Source of the DNA: VFKU01 sp964620045
GTDB taxonomy: Bacteria; Hydrogenedentota; Hydrogenedentia; Hydrogenedentales; GCA-2746185
Assembly (NCBI GenBank): GCA_964620045.1
Contig: CAZUJL010000002.1
Span: 186,001 to 250,000, forward strand
Length of the DNA: 64,000 nt
Direction: 5' to 3'
Each line of letters opens with the position of its first letter. Position 1 is the first letter of the stretch. The notes under the pieces were generated by a model, which worked only from the letters and a program-made list of their open reading frames with translations, was not told the origin of the DNA and ran no database searches. The translations under genes and the position numbers were made by a program. This document shows, piece by piece, positions 9,716 through 18,976 of the stretch.

Positions 9716-11116
9716 TCAAAGTCCCGCGCGCGCCGTGGACGGTTCCGCATTCGTGCGCGGCTGCAGTGGCAAGGTAATAAGCGCCTGCGTGCCGTGGCCG
9801 ATCGAGCTGGTCAGCACAATCGAGCCGCCGTGCTCCTCGATAATGCCCTTTGTGATCGACAGGCCCAACCCCGTCCCCGTCGGTTTCGTCGTGAAGTACG
9901 GGTCGAAGGCATGCTCCAGCGCCGCGGGCGCCATGCCCGGGCCGTCGTCGCGAATCTCAACTTCGCACGCGTCCGGCGTCACGCGCGAGAACAACCGAAT
10001 GCGCCCGCCCGGCGGGCATACTTCAAGGCCGTTGATCAGTACGTTCAACACGGCGCGCTTGAGTTTTTTGGCATCCAGCGGCAGTTGCACATCGCCCGTG
10101 CGCAGCTCCGCGAACACACGTACATCGCGCGATTCGGCGTCTTTCTGGATCAAGTTGATGCACTCCATCAGGATCGGATCGAGCGCCTGCACTTCCTTGC
10201 GCAGCTCTTCTTCTTTCGCGAGCGACAGGAATCCGGAGACGATGTCCTCAAGCCGGTCCACTTCGCTGCGGATCGTGCGCAGGGCCTTCGCGCTGCCGTT
10301 CCCGCTGCCCGACTCCGCTTCGTCGAGCGCCTGGCTCGACAACAGCTTGATCGCATTCAGCGGGTTGCGCACATCGTGCGCCACTCCCGCCGCCAGGTTG
10401 CCAATGGCCGAGAGCCGCTGCGCGCGCCGCAGGTTCGCTTCCACAATCGCCTTCTCGCGCAGCGCCGCCACCATCTGGTTAAACGTTGCCCCGAGCGTGC
10501 GCACTTCGCTCGGCCCCCCGGCGACTTCAATGGTTTCGAGCGATCCCGCCGAAATCCTAGAGCACTTCTCCGTCAGCGTCTGCAAGGGCTGCAGCGACTG
10601 CGCAATCAGATACACCATCGCCCCGAGCGTCATCAGGAACACGCACGTCAGGCCGAGCAAAAACCGGTTCTTGAACGCGCGGATCAGCTCCGTCTGCGGC
10701 ACGATCGGCATCTGGATGCGGAGTTCCACCCAGCGATCGTCCTTGAGCTGGAAGGTCTGCGTGGCAATAAAGTACAGCGTACCTTCTTCGCCAATCTGCG
10801 GCGAGAGGCCGGCGGGCGCGGTGGTGTCCGCGGTCAAAGGCCGCAGATCAACATGCTCCGCCGGCATTTCAATTTGCTCGGGCGCTTTCTCAATGTCCAC
10901 CGGCGGTTGCGGCAGCGTATCCAGTTGCACCTTGATCGCCTGCGCGATTTGTTCCGCCTGATGCTCCATCGTGCGCACCACTTGCTTGTAGTAGTGGCCC
11001 GTAAGGAAATACACCGCGCCGAACAAGCACGCGACCAAAATCACGCTGAGCCCGATCATGCGCACAAGAAGCGAGTCGTGCCAGCGAGGTGCCGAATGTG
11101 TCGGAGCAGTCGCCAT
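9716..11116 (-). CDS. NtrB/ZraS-type membrane sensor histidine kinase
   Basis: The 466-residue protein has two membrane helices (residues about 15-37 and 195-215) bracketing a roughly 155-residue periplasmic sensor region. A HAMP linker is followed by the phospho-acceptor helix IGNLAAGVAHDVRNPLNAIK and an ATPase domain with N box, RDDGPGMAP and GTGLGLSITKGI boxes. The lack of a PAS domain and the AHDVRNPL motif fit the ZraS/AtoS group that phosphorylates sigma-54 regulators. The partner is most likely the regulator ending at 7111, two genes downstream. The signal sensed cannot be read from the sequence. Confidence 0.9.
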   Translation of the reverse strand: MATAPTHSAPRWHDSLLVRMIGLSVILVACLFGAVYFLTGHYYKQVVRTMEHQAEQIAQAIKVQLDTLPQPPVDIEKAPEQIEMPAEHVDLRPLTADTTAPAGLSPQIGEEGTLYFIATQTFQLKDDRWVELRIQMPIVPQTELIRAFKNRFLLGLTCVFLMTLGAMVYLIAQSLQPLQTLTEKCSRISAGSLETIEVAGGPSEVRTLGATFNQMVAALREKAIVEANLRRAQRLSAIGNLAAGVAHDVRNPLNAIKLLSSQALDEAESGSGNGSAKALRTIRSEVDRLEDIVSGFLSLAKEEELRKEVQALDPILMECINLIQKDAESRDVRVFAELRTGDVQLPLDAKKLKRAVLNVLINGLEVCPPGGRIRLFSRVTPDACEVEIRDDGPGMAPAALEHAFDPYFTTKPTGTGLGLSITKGIIEEHGGSIVLTSSIGHGTQALITLPLQPRTNAEPSTARAGL

Positions 11117-11122
11117 GCGGCC

Positions 11123-11956
11123 TCAGTCGAACAACGCGGTGTCGCGCGCGTCGCCCGACGGCGTCGGGTTCACCTCGCCGCGCAACACCTTCATCACTTC
11201 CTGAATGTCTTCCCAGGTCTTGCGTTTATCGGAAGGTGTGCGCAGCAGGTACGCCGGGTGAAAGGTCACGCGCAGCGGAATGCCGTGGTAAAAATGCCAC
11301 TTTCCGCGCAGCTTTCCGGTCGATTCTTCTGTTTTCAGCAGCGTTTTCGCCGCATGCCCGCCCAGCGCGCAGATCACTTTCGGTTTGACCAGTTCCAACT
11401 GCCGCACGAGGTACGGCTCGCATTGGCGCTTCTCTTCCGGCGACGGATCGCGGTTGTCCGGCGGGCGGCACTTCAGCACATTGCAGATGTACACGTCCTG
11501 CCGCCGCAGCTTCATGCCTTTCTCGATGATGTCGGTCAGCAATTGCCCGGCCGCGCCCACGAAAGGCACGCCCTGCTGATCTTCGTAGAAGCCCGGCGCC
11601 TCGCCCACGAACACCATGCCCGAAGTGCCGTTGCCGTCGGAAAACACCGTCTGCGTGCGCGTCTCGCACAGGCCGCACTTGCGACACCCGCTCACGAGTT
11701 CCGCCAGCGCGGCCAGCGTCGGCATCGCGCTCGGCGGAGTATCGGCGGTTTCCACAACCGCCGGTTGCTCTTCGATCGCAATCGTTGCTGTTGCCGGTTC
11801 CCGTTCAACAAACGGCGGCGAAGCGCCGGCCTGGATGCTCTGCACCAGCGCGGCTGTCTCGCGCGACAATGCGATCGTGCCCTTGCGCGGGTTCGCCGCG
11901 CGCTTCACGAGCGCGATCGTCTCGTCGAGGATTTCGTTATAGAGATCGGAATTCAT
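11123..11956 (-). CDS. Family 4 (iron-sulfur) uracil-DNA glycosylase
   Basis: The 277-residue protein removes uracil from DNA. After an unrelated, poorly conserved ~80-residue N-terminal extension, the core has cluster ligands C91 and C94 (with an extra C97), C163 in KCRPPDNRD and C179 in KRQCEPYL, matching the 4Fe-4S pattern of family 4. The active-site motif GEAPG spans residues 118-122 and the DNA-intercalating HPAYLLR motif lies near residue 240. The gene sits between a glycosyltransferase and a sensor kinase on the same strand with short gaps, so the operon mixes functions. Confidence 0.92.
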   Translation of the reverse strand: MNSDLYNEILDETIALVKRAANPRKGTIALSRETAALVQSIQAGASPPFVEREPATATIAIEEQPAVVETADTPPSAMPTLAALAELVSGCRKCGLCETRTQTVFSDGNGTSGMVFVGEAPGFYEDQQGVPFVGAAGQLLTDIIEKGMKLRRQDVYICNVLKCRPPDNRDPSPEEKRQCEPYLVRQLELVKPKVICALGGHAAKTLLKTEESTGKLRGKWHFYHGIPLRVTFHPAYLLRTPSDKRKTWEDIQEVMKVLRGEVNPTPSGDARDTALFD

Positions 11957-11983
11957 AAAAGTGCGCCACCGGCGATCATAGCA

Positions 11984-13114
11984 CTACCGCGGGCGCTTCC
12001 CCAGATCGCGAAACAGCGCATCAAGCCGAATGGCCGCGGCATCAATGGAATGCTCCTGCTCAACCGCCCGCCGCGCGGCCGCGCCCAGTTGCGCGCGCAA
12101 AGGGGGCTCGCGCAGGAGCTGTGCACACGCGGCGGCCATCGCCGTCGCGTCGTTGTCGCGCACCACAAGCCCGGTTTCGCGGTGCTTTATGGGATGCGCC
12201 GCGGCATCGAAACACACAATCGGCAAACCCGCGGCCATGGCATTTAGCAGTTTGATGGGATAGCCCGACCACGACACGCGCGGGCATACGAAAATCGTAT
12301 CGCCCGGCAGATCGGCGAGCGCCGTCGCCATGGAGTCTGTGCGCACTACACGCGCGAACTCCGAGATGCTCAGCAGATCGCGATGCCGCGACGCACTCGT
12401 TGCGACGATCAACTCTGCCTCCGGAATTTCCGATCGCACGCGCCCCAGCATCGGCTTCAGCACGCCGAGGTTCTGGTAGCGATCGAGATTTCCCGCGTAC
12501 AAGAGCGGGGGAATGCCGTGCGCCCGTGGGCGGGGTTCCATCGTCGTTCGTTCAATCGGCGGCGGAACAACCGTGACGCGGTTCGCGGCGCAGCCCATCG
12601 CCACCAAATATCCCGCCAGTTCTTCGTGCGGCGCCACGATCAGGTCCGCGCGCCGCGGCAATGCTTTGTCCAACATCTGGCCGATGCGTTCCGACACTCC
12701 GCGCACCGGAAAATAGTGGGGGAGTTCGTCCATCAGCGCGTTGTGCGGGTGATACACAATCGGCCGCACGCTCGCGGCCAGTGCGACGGCGAGGCCTTCG
12801 TAGTTGTGCGCATTCACCACATCGATGCGCCGCGTGCGCGAGACCTCGCGTAGTTTTTGCACGAGAAGCGCATCCTGAATGGGCTTCGCCCACGAGGGCC
12901 CAGCCGCCGTGCGGCGCGCAAAAGGCACATTCGCGGCGCGGTGCACCGGCAGCCCGCTGGGGTCCTCGCCAAGGCCGTAGCCGTAGGTCACGAGGTGCAC
13001 CGAGTGCCCCGCCGCGCGCAATGCCAGCGCCGTATTGCGCAGGTACACCTGCGAGCCCTGCGGCACGGGATACGGACACGCGCCGACGACCGCGATGTTC
13101 AGCGAATCACTCAA
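11984..13114 (-). CDS. GT-B fold glycosyltransferase (group 1/GT4-like)
   Basis: The 376-residue protein has the N-terminal Rossmann motif NIAVVGACPYPVPQGSQVYL, typical of group 1 glycosyltransferases. Its C-terminal donor-binding half carries LLYAGNLDRYQNL and the segment YPIKLLNAMAAGLPIVCFD. The donor and acceptor sugars are unknown. I placed the start at the TTG at 13114. It overlaps the upstream stop by eight bases (TTGAGTGA) and leaves five residues before the first strand. The ATG 33 codons further upstream yields an Arg-rich out-of-family extension read through the neighbouring gene. Translational coupling to the hydrolase gene upstream is likely, so both may act on the same glycan or glycolipid. 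Confidence 0.8.
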   Translation of the reverse strand: MSDSLNIAVVGACPYPVPQGSQVYLRNTALALRAAGHSVHLVTYGYGLGEDPSGLPVHRAANVPFARRTAAGPSWAKPIQDALLVQKLREVSRTRRIDVVNAHNYEGLAVALAASVRPIVYHPHNALMDELPHYFPVRGVSERIGQMLDKALPRRADLIVAPHEELAGYLVAMGCAANRVTVVPPPIERTTMEPRPRAHGIPPLLYAGNLDRYQNLGVLKPMLGRVRSEIPEAELIVATSASRHRDLLSISEFARVVRTDSMATALADLPGDTIFVCPRVSWSGYPIKLLNAMAAGLPIVCFDAAAHPIKHRETGLVVRDNDATAMAAACAQLLREPPLRAQLGAAARRAVEQEHSIDAAAIRLDALFRDLGKRPR

Positions 13115-14693
13115 AGTAGCCGAGATTGCGCAACCGTTCCTCGACGGCCGCCGCCTCCGCTTCGGAGTATACCCGCGCCGGCGAGGTATACGCGGGCGCG
13201 GCTGCCGATGCACTCGCGATCGATTCGCCCAGCAACGCGCGCCCTTCCATCGACGGCCCGCTTACGCCGAGCGCGGCATACACCGTCGGCGCGACGTCAA
13301 GCAGCGAACACGTCGATGTATTTGCAAGCTCGGACATCGCAAACACGCCAACCGGCCGATGATTGCCCGTCATCCCGCGCTCCTTGCCGCCGAGATACTC
13401 ATCCGGTCGCAATCGCCGAAAGGCCGGACCGCCCCGCGCGCGCAGGCACGACGGACTGTATCCATCCTCCACCCCAAACTCGATCACAATGTCCGGTGCG
13501 CGATCCACGCACGGCCCCTGAAAAATTTTTTCGCGCGGCCACGCGTGCGCGATCACGTCCCACGATTCAAGTTCGGCGCAAAGGTCGCGGCGGACCGATT
13601 CATAGTCCTCGCGCGACACCTGCCCCTGCGACTCGCGTCCGCGCAGGTTAATGCGCACCGACGGAAAATAGTTCAGGTCCTCCGACCACGCGCGCGTGCG
13701 CGACCAGTCGATGCCGGAGAAGCGCGAGGCACCCTCCGCCCGCGCGGCCAATCCGGAGAACCGCCGGAATAGCGCACCCTTCCACGCATCCGGCGCGAGC
13801 GCGAGCGCCGCGCGTTTGAGCAACCCATCGCCGCGCGCCGGCGCGAACGTCATATGCCCGCGTTCCGCCAGCCAGTTGTTCAAATGCACAACGCCCGTGC
13901 CCGATCCGCCGAAGCCGTGGTCAGACACGATGCCGACGATCACATCGGGTCCAGCCGCCTCCATGAGCTTACCCACGGCGGCATCCAGCCGCGCATACAC
14001 ATCGCGGATCGCATTCTCGAAACCCGGCTGGTGTCGTGGCGACTTCGGATCGTGAAACAGCCAGAAGTGGTGTGCGACGGTGTCGCTCTCGCCGAACACA
14101 CACATGAAAAAATCCCACGGCTCGCGCGCGAGCAATTCGCACGCAATGCGTTCCTTGGTCGCGATGCCGCGCAGCAAGCGGTCGAGCGCCATCGCATGCC
14201 AGCCGGGACCAATGTCGGTCTCCTGAAAATCGGCAAAGCGCCAGTCTTTGACAGTCTCGTATTCGGAGGCGGGGTACACAAAGGAGCGGTCCACTGCCGT
14301 GCACACCGGCGAGTCCCAGCCCGACACCATCACGCCGTTCACCGGCTCCGGCGGATACGTGGCCGGCACGCCGAGCACGCATACGCGTTTGCCGGCATCC
14401 GACAACACATTCCACAGCGCCGGCGCGCGCCGCCACGACGCGTTCACAAAATCCAGCGCGTACGCCCCGGTTTTCATGCAAGTGAAATCGAGAATACCGT
14501 GTCGACCCGGGTTCACCCCCGTGACGCACGTGGTCCACGCCGGAAACGTCGCACACGGTGTCGTGCTGCGGCAGGGGAGCAGCGCCCCGCGGGCCGCGAT
14601 CCGCGCCAGATTCGGCAAGCGCCCCGCCGCGATGCCCTCGTTCACAAGCGCCGGGTCCGCGCCATCGAGGCCGATGAGGAGGAAGCGGCTCAT
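13107..14693 (-). CDS. Alkaline-phosphatase-superfamily phosphodiesterase/pyrophosphatase-like protein
   Basis: The 528-residue protein starts MSRFLLIGLDGADP with a metal-binding Asp. It carries the nucleophile segment CATFPAWTTCVTGVNPG, where a Thr follows the pattern of nucleotide pyrophosphatases/phosphodiesterases, and the metal motif SDHGFGGSG near residue 260. No signal peptide is present, so it appears cytoplasmic. The ATG at 14693 is preferred over an ATG 37 codons upstream because the first beta strand begins at once. Proteins of this type often sit beside glycosyltransferase and polysaccharide genes, as here. The substrate is not predictable. Confidence 0.85.
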   Translation of the reverse strand: MSRFLLIGLDGADPALVNEGIAAGRLPNLARIAARGALLPCRSTTPCATFPAWTTCVTGVNPGRHGILDFTCMKTGAYALDFVNASWRRAPALWNVLSDAGKRVCVLGVPATYPPEPVNGVMVSGWDSPVCTAVDRSFVYPASEYETVKDWRFADFQETDIGPGWHAMALDRLLRGIATKERIACELLAREPWDFFMCVFGESDTVAHHFWLFHDPKSPRHQPGFENAIRDVYARLDAAVGKLMEAAGPDVIVGIVSDHGFGGSGTGVVHLNNWLAERGHMTFAPARGDGLLKRAALALAPDAWKGALFRRFSGLAARAEGASRFSGIDWSRTRAWSEDLNYFPSVRINLRGRESQGQVSREDYESVRRDLCAELESWDVIAHAWPREKIFQGPCVDRAPDIVIEFGVEDGYSPSCLRARGGPAFRRLRPDEYLGGKERGMTGNHRPVGVFAMSELANTSTCSLLDVAPTVYAALGVSGPSMEGRALLGESIASASAAAPAYTSPARVYSEAEAAAVEERLRNLGYFE

Positions 14694-14804
14694 GGGTGTA
14701 CACATCGGGAATATGGTGGTTGCGTGATCATTTCCACGCTTAAATTTATCACACGCACAATACGGAATCGCGCCGGGTTCACGCGGATTGTTAGGATGGA
14801 GCAC

Positions 14805-16574
14805 ATGCTCCGTGCAGTCGTCGTATCAATCGCCCTCGCCGTTTTCGCCGGCGCGCTGTTTTGGCAAACGCGTACCTTCGAATTCGTCAACTACGACGAC
14901 CAGGGCTACGTCTCCGGCCAGCCGCAACTGCGCGAGGGCTTCAGCAGCGAGGGCCTGCGCTGGGCCGTCACGCAAACCTACGGCGGCTACATGCCGCTCA
15001 CCGGCCTCAGTCTTCTCGCCGACGCCGGCATCTACGGCACCAATCCCGGCGGCTACCACCTGACCAACGCCATGCTGCACGCCCTCGTCGGCGCGTTGCT
15101 GTTCCTGTTCTTGTGGCGTGCCACGAGCGCGCTATGGATCAGCGCGCTCGTCGCCGCGTTGTTCGCCGTGCATCCGCTCCGCGTCGAATCCGTCGCGTGG
15201 ATTTCCTCGCGCAAAGATCTCGTCTGTGGCCTGTTCTGGATGCTCACGCTGCACGCCTACGCGAGTTACGCCGCGCGCCCGGGTTTCGCGCGTTATCTGC
15301 TCGTGCTGTTCGGTGTGTGCGCGGCTATGCTTGCCAAGCCGATGGCGGTCACATTGCCATGCGTCTTGTTCCTGCTCGACCTCTGGCCGCTCCAACGCTC
15401 CGGCGTAACACGCCGCCGCCTGGCACTCGAAAAATTGCCGCTGTTCATTCCTGTCGTCGCGATCAGTGCGGCCACCTTTGTCATTCAGCGCGACTCCGGC
15501 GCGGTCTCCGCGGCCGGTGAACTTTCCGCGGGCTTGCGCATCGCCAATGCAATCGTCGCGTATGTGCTTTATCTTTGGAAGACCGTCTGGCCGGTCGATC
15601 TCGTGCCGCTATATCCATTCCCTGTCGGCGGCATTCCCACGTGGCAGGTCGCGGCTGCGTCTGCGCTGCTATTGCTGATCACGGTCGCAGTGTTTCTTGC
15701 GCGGCGGCGCGCGCCCTGGTTTTTCGTGGGCTGGCTCTGGTATCTCGGCACGCTCGTGCCCGTCATCGGACTCGTGCAGGTCGGCGCACAGCGCATGGCC
15801 GATCGCTACATGTACCTGCCGCAGATCGGCCTCTTCATCATTGCCGCATGGGCCCTGCGCGCGGTGGTGCTGCGCCTGCCGCGCACGATGCCCCTCGCCG
15901 CGCTCGTATCCGCCGCCGCGCTGGTCGTTCTCAGTGTGGTGACCTACCGGCAAACGTCGAATTGGCGCGACAGCCTCACGCTCTGGTCCCACACCGTCGC
16001 GCTCACGCCGAACAGCGCCATCGCGCGCAGTTCGCTCGGCGAAGCTTATCTCGAAAAAAAGGCATGGTCCGATGCGCGCCGCGAGCTGTTGTATGCGTTG
16101 AAAAATAATCCAACGCACAGGCCCGCATTGCTGAACCTCGCACGACTGGAAACCCGCCTGGGCCGGTTCAATATGGCGATTGCGCGTTGCAGGGTCTTGG
16201 TGGGCCAGAACCGAAACGATGCCGACGCACACACCGCCTGGGCCGCCGTCTTGATTCGCATGTACGACTACAACGAAGCACTCGCGCATCTCGACATCGC
16301 GCTGCACGCCGATCCGCATCATCCCGAAGCGCTGTCGAATACCGGCGCCGTGTTCGTGCTGTTGAACCGGCCGCAGGAAGCGATCGCGCCGCTCACCGCC
16401 GCGCTCGCGCAATCCCCGCGCGACCCCGTGGTACTCACCAATCTCGGCGCGGCGTACTACTCGCTGAACGATGTCGCGAAAGCACGACATTATTGCGACA
16501 CCGCCCTGCAGGCCGATCCCGCATATGAGCGGGCGCTCGCATTAAAGCATCTGCTCGATACCGCCACTCCGTAA
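14805..16574 (+). CDS. Multi-pass membrane protein with C-terminal TPR repeats (TMTC/PMT-like)
   Basis: The 589-residue protein has about ten membrane helices through residue ~390. The first extracytoplasmic loop contains FEFVNYDDQGYV, the acidic pattern of PMT-type and related membrane glycosyltransferases, and the next has HPLRVESVAWISSRKD. The last ~190 residues are TPR repeats (AYLEKKAWSDARRELLYAL, IRMYDYNEALAHLDIALH and others). This layout matches bacterial relatives of the eukaryotic TMTC O-mannosyltransferases. Transfer activity is therefore a reasonable inference, not shown. The start is the ATG eight bases after AGGA; a second ATG nine bases upstream is possible. It is divergent from the hydrolase gene. 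Confidence 0.8.
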   Translation: MLRAVVVSIALAVFAGALFWQTRTFEFVNYDDQGYVSGQPQLREGFSSEGLRWAVTQTYGGYMPLTGLSLLADAGIYGTNPGGYHLTNAMLHALVGALLFLFLWRATSALWISALVAALFAVHPLRVESVAWISSRKDLVCGLFWMLTLHAYASYAARPGFARYLLVLFGVCAAMLAKPMAVTLPCVLFLLDLWPLQRSGVTRRRLALEKLPLFIPVVAISAATFVIQRDSGAVSAAGELSAGLRIANAIVAYVLYLWKTVWPVDLVPLYPFPVGGIPTWQVAAASALLLLITVAVFLARRRAPWFFVGWLWYLGTLVPVIGLVQVGAQRMADRYMYLPQIGLFIIAAWALRAVVLRLPRTMPLAALVSAAALVVLSVVTYRQTSNWRDSLTLWSHTVALTPNSAIARSSLGEAYLEKKAWSDARRELLYALKNNPTHRPALLNLARLETRLGRFNMAIARCRVLVGQNRNDADAHTAWAAVLIRMYDYNEALAHLDIALHADPHHPEALSNTGAVFVLLNRPQEAIAPLTAALAQSPRDPVVLTNLGAAYYSLNDVAKARHYCDTALQADPAYERALALKHLLDTATP

Positions 16575-16655
16575 TCGGGCCGATTTTTCCGTTTCCGCTT
16601 GCAATCCCGCAGGCCTTTGTCCATGCTGGCCGCTTTGGCGGAGGAGGAGTGGCGC

Positions 16656-18038
16656 ATGGCGGTGAACCAAAAAATCGAGAACCAAGCGGCGGATCCGGCG
16701 GCAAAAGAAGCGCCCTATCCCTCCGAAGGATATGCCTGGTACGTCGTCATCATTCTGATGATTGTCTATATTTTCTCGTTCGTCGATAGGCAGGTGCTGG
16801 CGTATCTCGTCGGCCCGATCAAGGCGGACTTGGGCGTTACCGATACCCAGATGGGGTTGCTGGGCGGCACGACCTTCGCCGTCTTCTACACCCTCTTCGG
16901 CATTCCGCTTGGCCGTCTCGCCGATTCGCGCAGCCGCCGAACAATTATTGCCATAGGGCTCTTTCTTTGGAGCCTCGCTACGGCGGCCTGTGGTATCGCG
17001 AAGAGCTATTCGCAATTACTGTTATTTCGTGTCGGCGTGGGTGTTGGCGAAGCGACACTGTCCCCAAGCGCGTATTCAATGATCGCCGACTACTTCAAGC
17101 CCAATCGCCTGGCGCTCGCAATCAGCGTCTACGGTGCGGGTATCTACATCGGCTCAGGCATCGCGTCGATCGTCAGCGGCTTGCTCGTGGAGTTTGCAAC
17201 GTCGAACGCCGACTACACGTTCCCGATCGTCGGCCAGGTGCGTCCGTGGCAGTTGGTGTTCTTCGCGATCGGATTGCCAGGGCTCATTTTCACCGCCGCG
17301 ATGTACACCGTGCGCGAACCTATTCGCCGCGGCGTGGCGAAGGCACACGCGGCCACGCAATCGGCCATTCCCGTCGCCGAGGTAACGCGGTATATCGGTG
17401 CAAATTGGAAAACGTTTTTTTGCCATACCGGTGGTTTCGCGTTCATGTCGTTCATCGGGTACGTCGGCGCGTTTTGGGTCCCCGCGACGTTCATCCGCGT
17501 ACACGGATGGGAAATCGGCGAGGTTGGCCTGCGCTACGGTATCGCCGTCATCATCTTCGGTTCCGGCGGTATCATCTTCGGCGGACAACTGGCCGATTGG
17601 CTTTCGCAACGCGGCTATAAAGACTCCAAGATGCGCGTGGGCCTTCTGGCCACGCTGATTCACCTGCCGGTCGGCATCGCGTTCCCGCTCGTGAGCAACG
17701 ACTGGGTTGCGTTTGTGCTGCTGATCCCCGCGATCTTTGCGATCGGCATGCCGTTCGGCGTGGCGCCGGCCGCCATCCAGGAAATGATGCCGAACCAGAT
17801 GCGTGGCCAGGCCGCCGCGCTCTATCTCTTCGTCGTGAACCTCATTGGCATTGGCATGGGGCCGCTCACGGTGGGCATGCTGAACGACTATGTTTACGGC
17901 GTGGATCACATCCACTATTCATTGGCCACGGCGAACATCACGGCCAACGTGCTGTCGACGACGCTGTTGTTCTTCGGCATCGCTTATTTCCGCCGCAGTC
18001 TTGATTATCGCGACAGTTGGCTCAAGGCGCAGGGCTGA
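16656..18038 (+). CDS. MFS transporter (spinster-like)
   Basis: The 460-residue protein has twelve predicted membrane helices and the MFS loop signature GRLADSRSRR between helices 2 and 3. The first helix carries FSFVDRQVLAYLVGPIK, as in the spinster/hexuronate-type branch. The start at 16656 is fixed by a very strong ribosome-binding site GAGGAGGAG seven bases upstream; the longer frame has none. The gene is followed after 3 bases by a dienoyl-CoA-reductase-like gene, suggesting uptake and catabolism of a lipid-like or aromatic acid. The substrate remains unknown. Confidence 0.88.
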   Translation: MAVNQKIENQAADPAAKEAPYPSEGYAWYVVIILMIVYIFSFVDRQVLAYLVGPIKADLGVTDTQMGLLGGTTFAVFYTLFGIPLGRLADSRSRRTIIAIGLFLWSLATAACGIAKSYSQLLLFRVGVGVGEATLSPSAYSMIADYFKPNRLALAISVYGAGIYIGSGIASIVSGLLVEFATSNADYTFPIVGQVRPWQLVFFAIGLPGLIFTAAMYTVREPIRRGVAKAHAATQSAIPVAEVTRYIGANWKTFFCHTGGFAFMSFIGYVGAFWVPATFIRVHGWEIGEVGLRYGIAVIIFGSGGIIFGGQLADWLSQRGYKDSKMRVGLLATLIHLPVGIAFPLVSNDWVAFVLLIPAIFAIGMPFGVAPAAIQEMMPNQMRGQAAALYLFVVNLIGIGMGPLTVGMLNDYVYGVDHIHYSLATANITANVLSTTLLFFGIAYFRRSLDYRDSWLKAQG

Positions 18039-18041
18039 TCG

Positions 18042-18896
18042 ATGACCACGCCTTCCATCTTTCGCAACGACGTTCTCAAAGGAAAGCTCGCGCTCATCAC
18101 CGGCGGCGGCAGCGGCATTGGGCTCGCCATCGCGCACCGCATGGCGATGACGGGCGCCGACGTTGCCATCGCCAGCCGCCGCAAGGACCTCTGCGAGCAG
18201 GAAGCCGCCGCGATCGCAAAGCAGTACGGCGTGCGCGCGGTCGGCCTCGGCTTGAATGTGCGCGATCCCGATTCCGTGCGCGCGTGCTTCGCCGAAGCGA
18301 CGAAGGCGATGGGCCGCGACCACATCGACATCCTCGTGAACAACGCCGCGGGAAATTTCTACTTCCCCTCGCACATGCTCAGCGACAACCAGTGGAAGGC
18401 CGTGCTCGAAATCGATCTCTACGGCACCTTCCACTGCAGCCGCGAGGCCTACCCGTACATGAAAGAGCACGGCGGCAGTATCCTCAGCATCAGCATGACG
18501 CTGCACAACTACGGCTGGGCCTGCATGCTGCCCGCCTGCACCGCCAAGGCCGGCATCGACGCGCTCACGCGCACGCTCGCGCTGGAGTGGGGCCGTCACA
18601 AGATCCGCGTGAACGCGATCGCGCCGGGCTACGTCGAAACCGAGGGCGTGAAAAAGGCCTTCGCCGCCGGGGGTTCGCTGGAAGATATGAGCCACGTGCC
18701 GCTCGGCCGCGCGGGCACCACAGACGAGATCGGCGATCTCGCCGTGTTCCTGTCGTCGCCTGCCGCCTCGTGGATCACGGGCGAAATCGTCGTGATCGAC
18801 GGCGGCAGCCAGCTCAGCGCCGGCGGCCGCGGGGCGGACCCGGTGAAGCTCGAGCAAATGATCCTGTCCTCGCCGGAATTTCAGCGACGCGGCTGA
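18042..18896 (+). CDS. SDR oxidoreductase, 2,4-dienoyl-CoA reductase-like
   Basis: The 284-residue Rossmann-fold protein has the cofactor loop TGGGSGIG and the motif NNAAGNFYFP, very similar to the NCAAGNF motif of peroxisomal-type 2,4-dienoyl-CoA reductases. The usual YxxxK is ACTAK here: Lys169 is kept but the Tyr position is Ala165, a substitution also found in dienoyl-CoA reductases. The NADPH-dependent reduction of 2,4-dienoyl-CoA in unsaturated fatty acid oxidation is therefore the best guess. It follows the MFS transporter gene by three bases and is probably cotranscribed with it. Confidence 0.82.
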   Translation: MTTPSIFRNDVLKGKLALITGGGSGIGLAIAHRMAMTGADVAIASRRKDLCEQEAAAIAKQYGVRAVGLGLNVRDPDSVRACFAEATKAMGRDHIDILVNNAAGNFYFPSHMLSDNQWKAVLEIDLYGTFHCSREAYPYMKEHGGSILSISMTLHNYGWACMLPACTAKAGIDALTRTLALEWGRHKIRVNAIAPGYVETEGVKKAFAAGGSLEDMSHVPLGRAGTTDEIGDLAVFLSSPAASWITGEIVVIDGGSQLSAGGRGADPVKLEQMILSSPEFQRRG

Positions 18897-18926
18897 CCAG
18901 AGTGTGAAATCTGCCACGCGCGGGCG

Positions 18927-18955
18927 TTGTCACGGCGCCGCGCGTGTGTGATACT
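18927..18955 (+). promoter_or_regulatory. Sigma-70-type promoter for the penicillin-acylase-family gene
   Basis: TTGTCA and GATACT are separated by exactly 17 bases. A transcript starting near 18962 would have a leader of only about 15 bases before the ATG, with no Shine-Dalgarno sequence visible. Confidence 0.55.
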
Positions 18956-18976
18956 ACTCCCGGTTTTCCGCGCCCG

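Noticed and set aside
9452..12247. 931-codon plus-strand open frame
   Set aside because: It spans four well-supported minus-strand genes, has Arg/His-rich low-complexity sequence and no domain; long antisense frames are expected at this GC content.
13854..14795. N-terminal 314-codon extension of the TPR membrane protein
   Set aside because: It lies antisense to the phosphodiesterase gene, is Arg-rich, and the conserved protein begins at the ATG near 14805 with its own ribosome-binding site.
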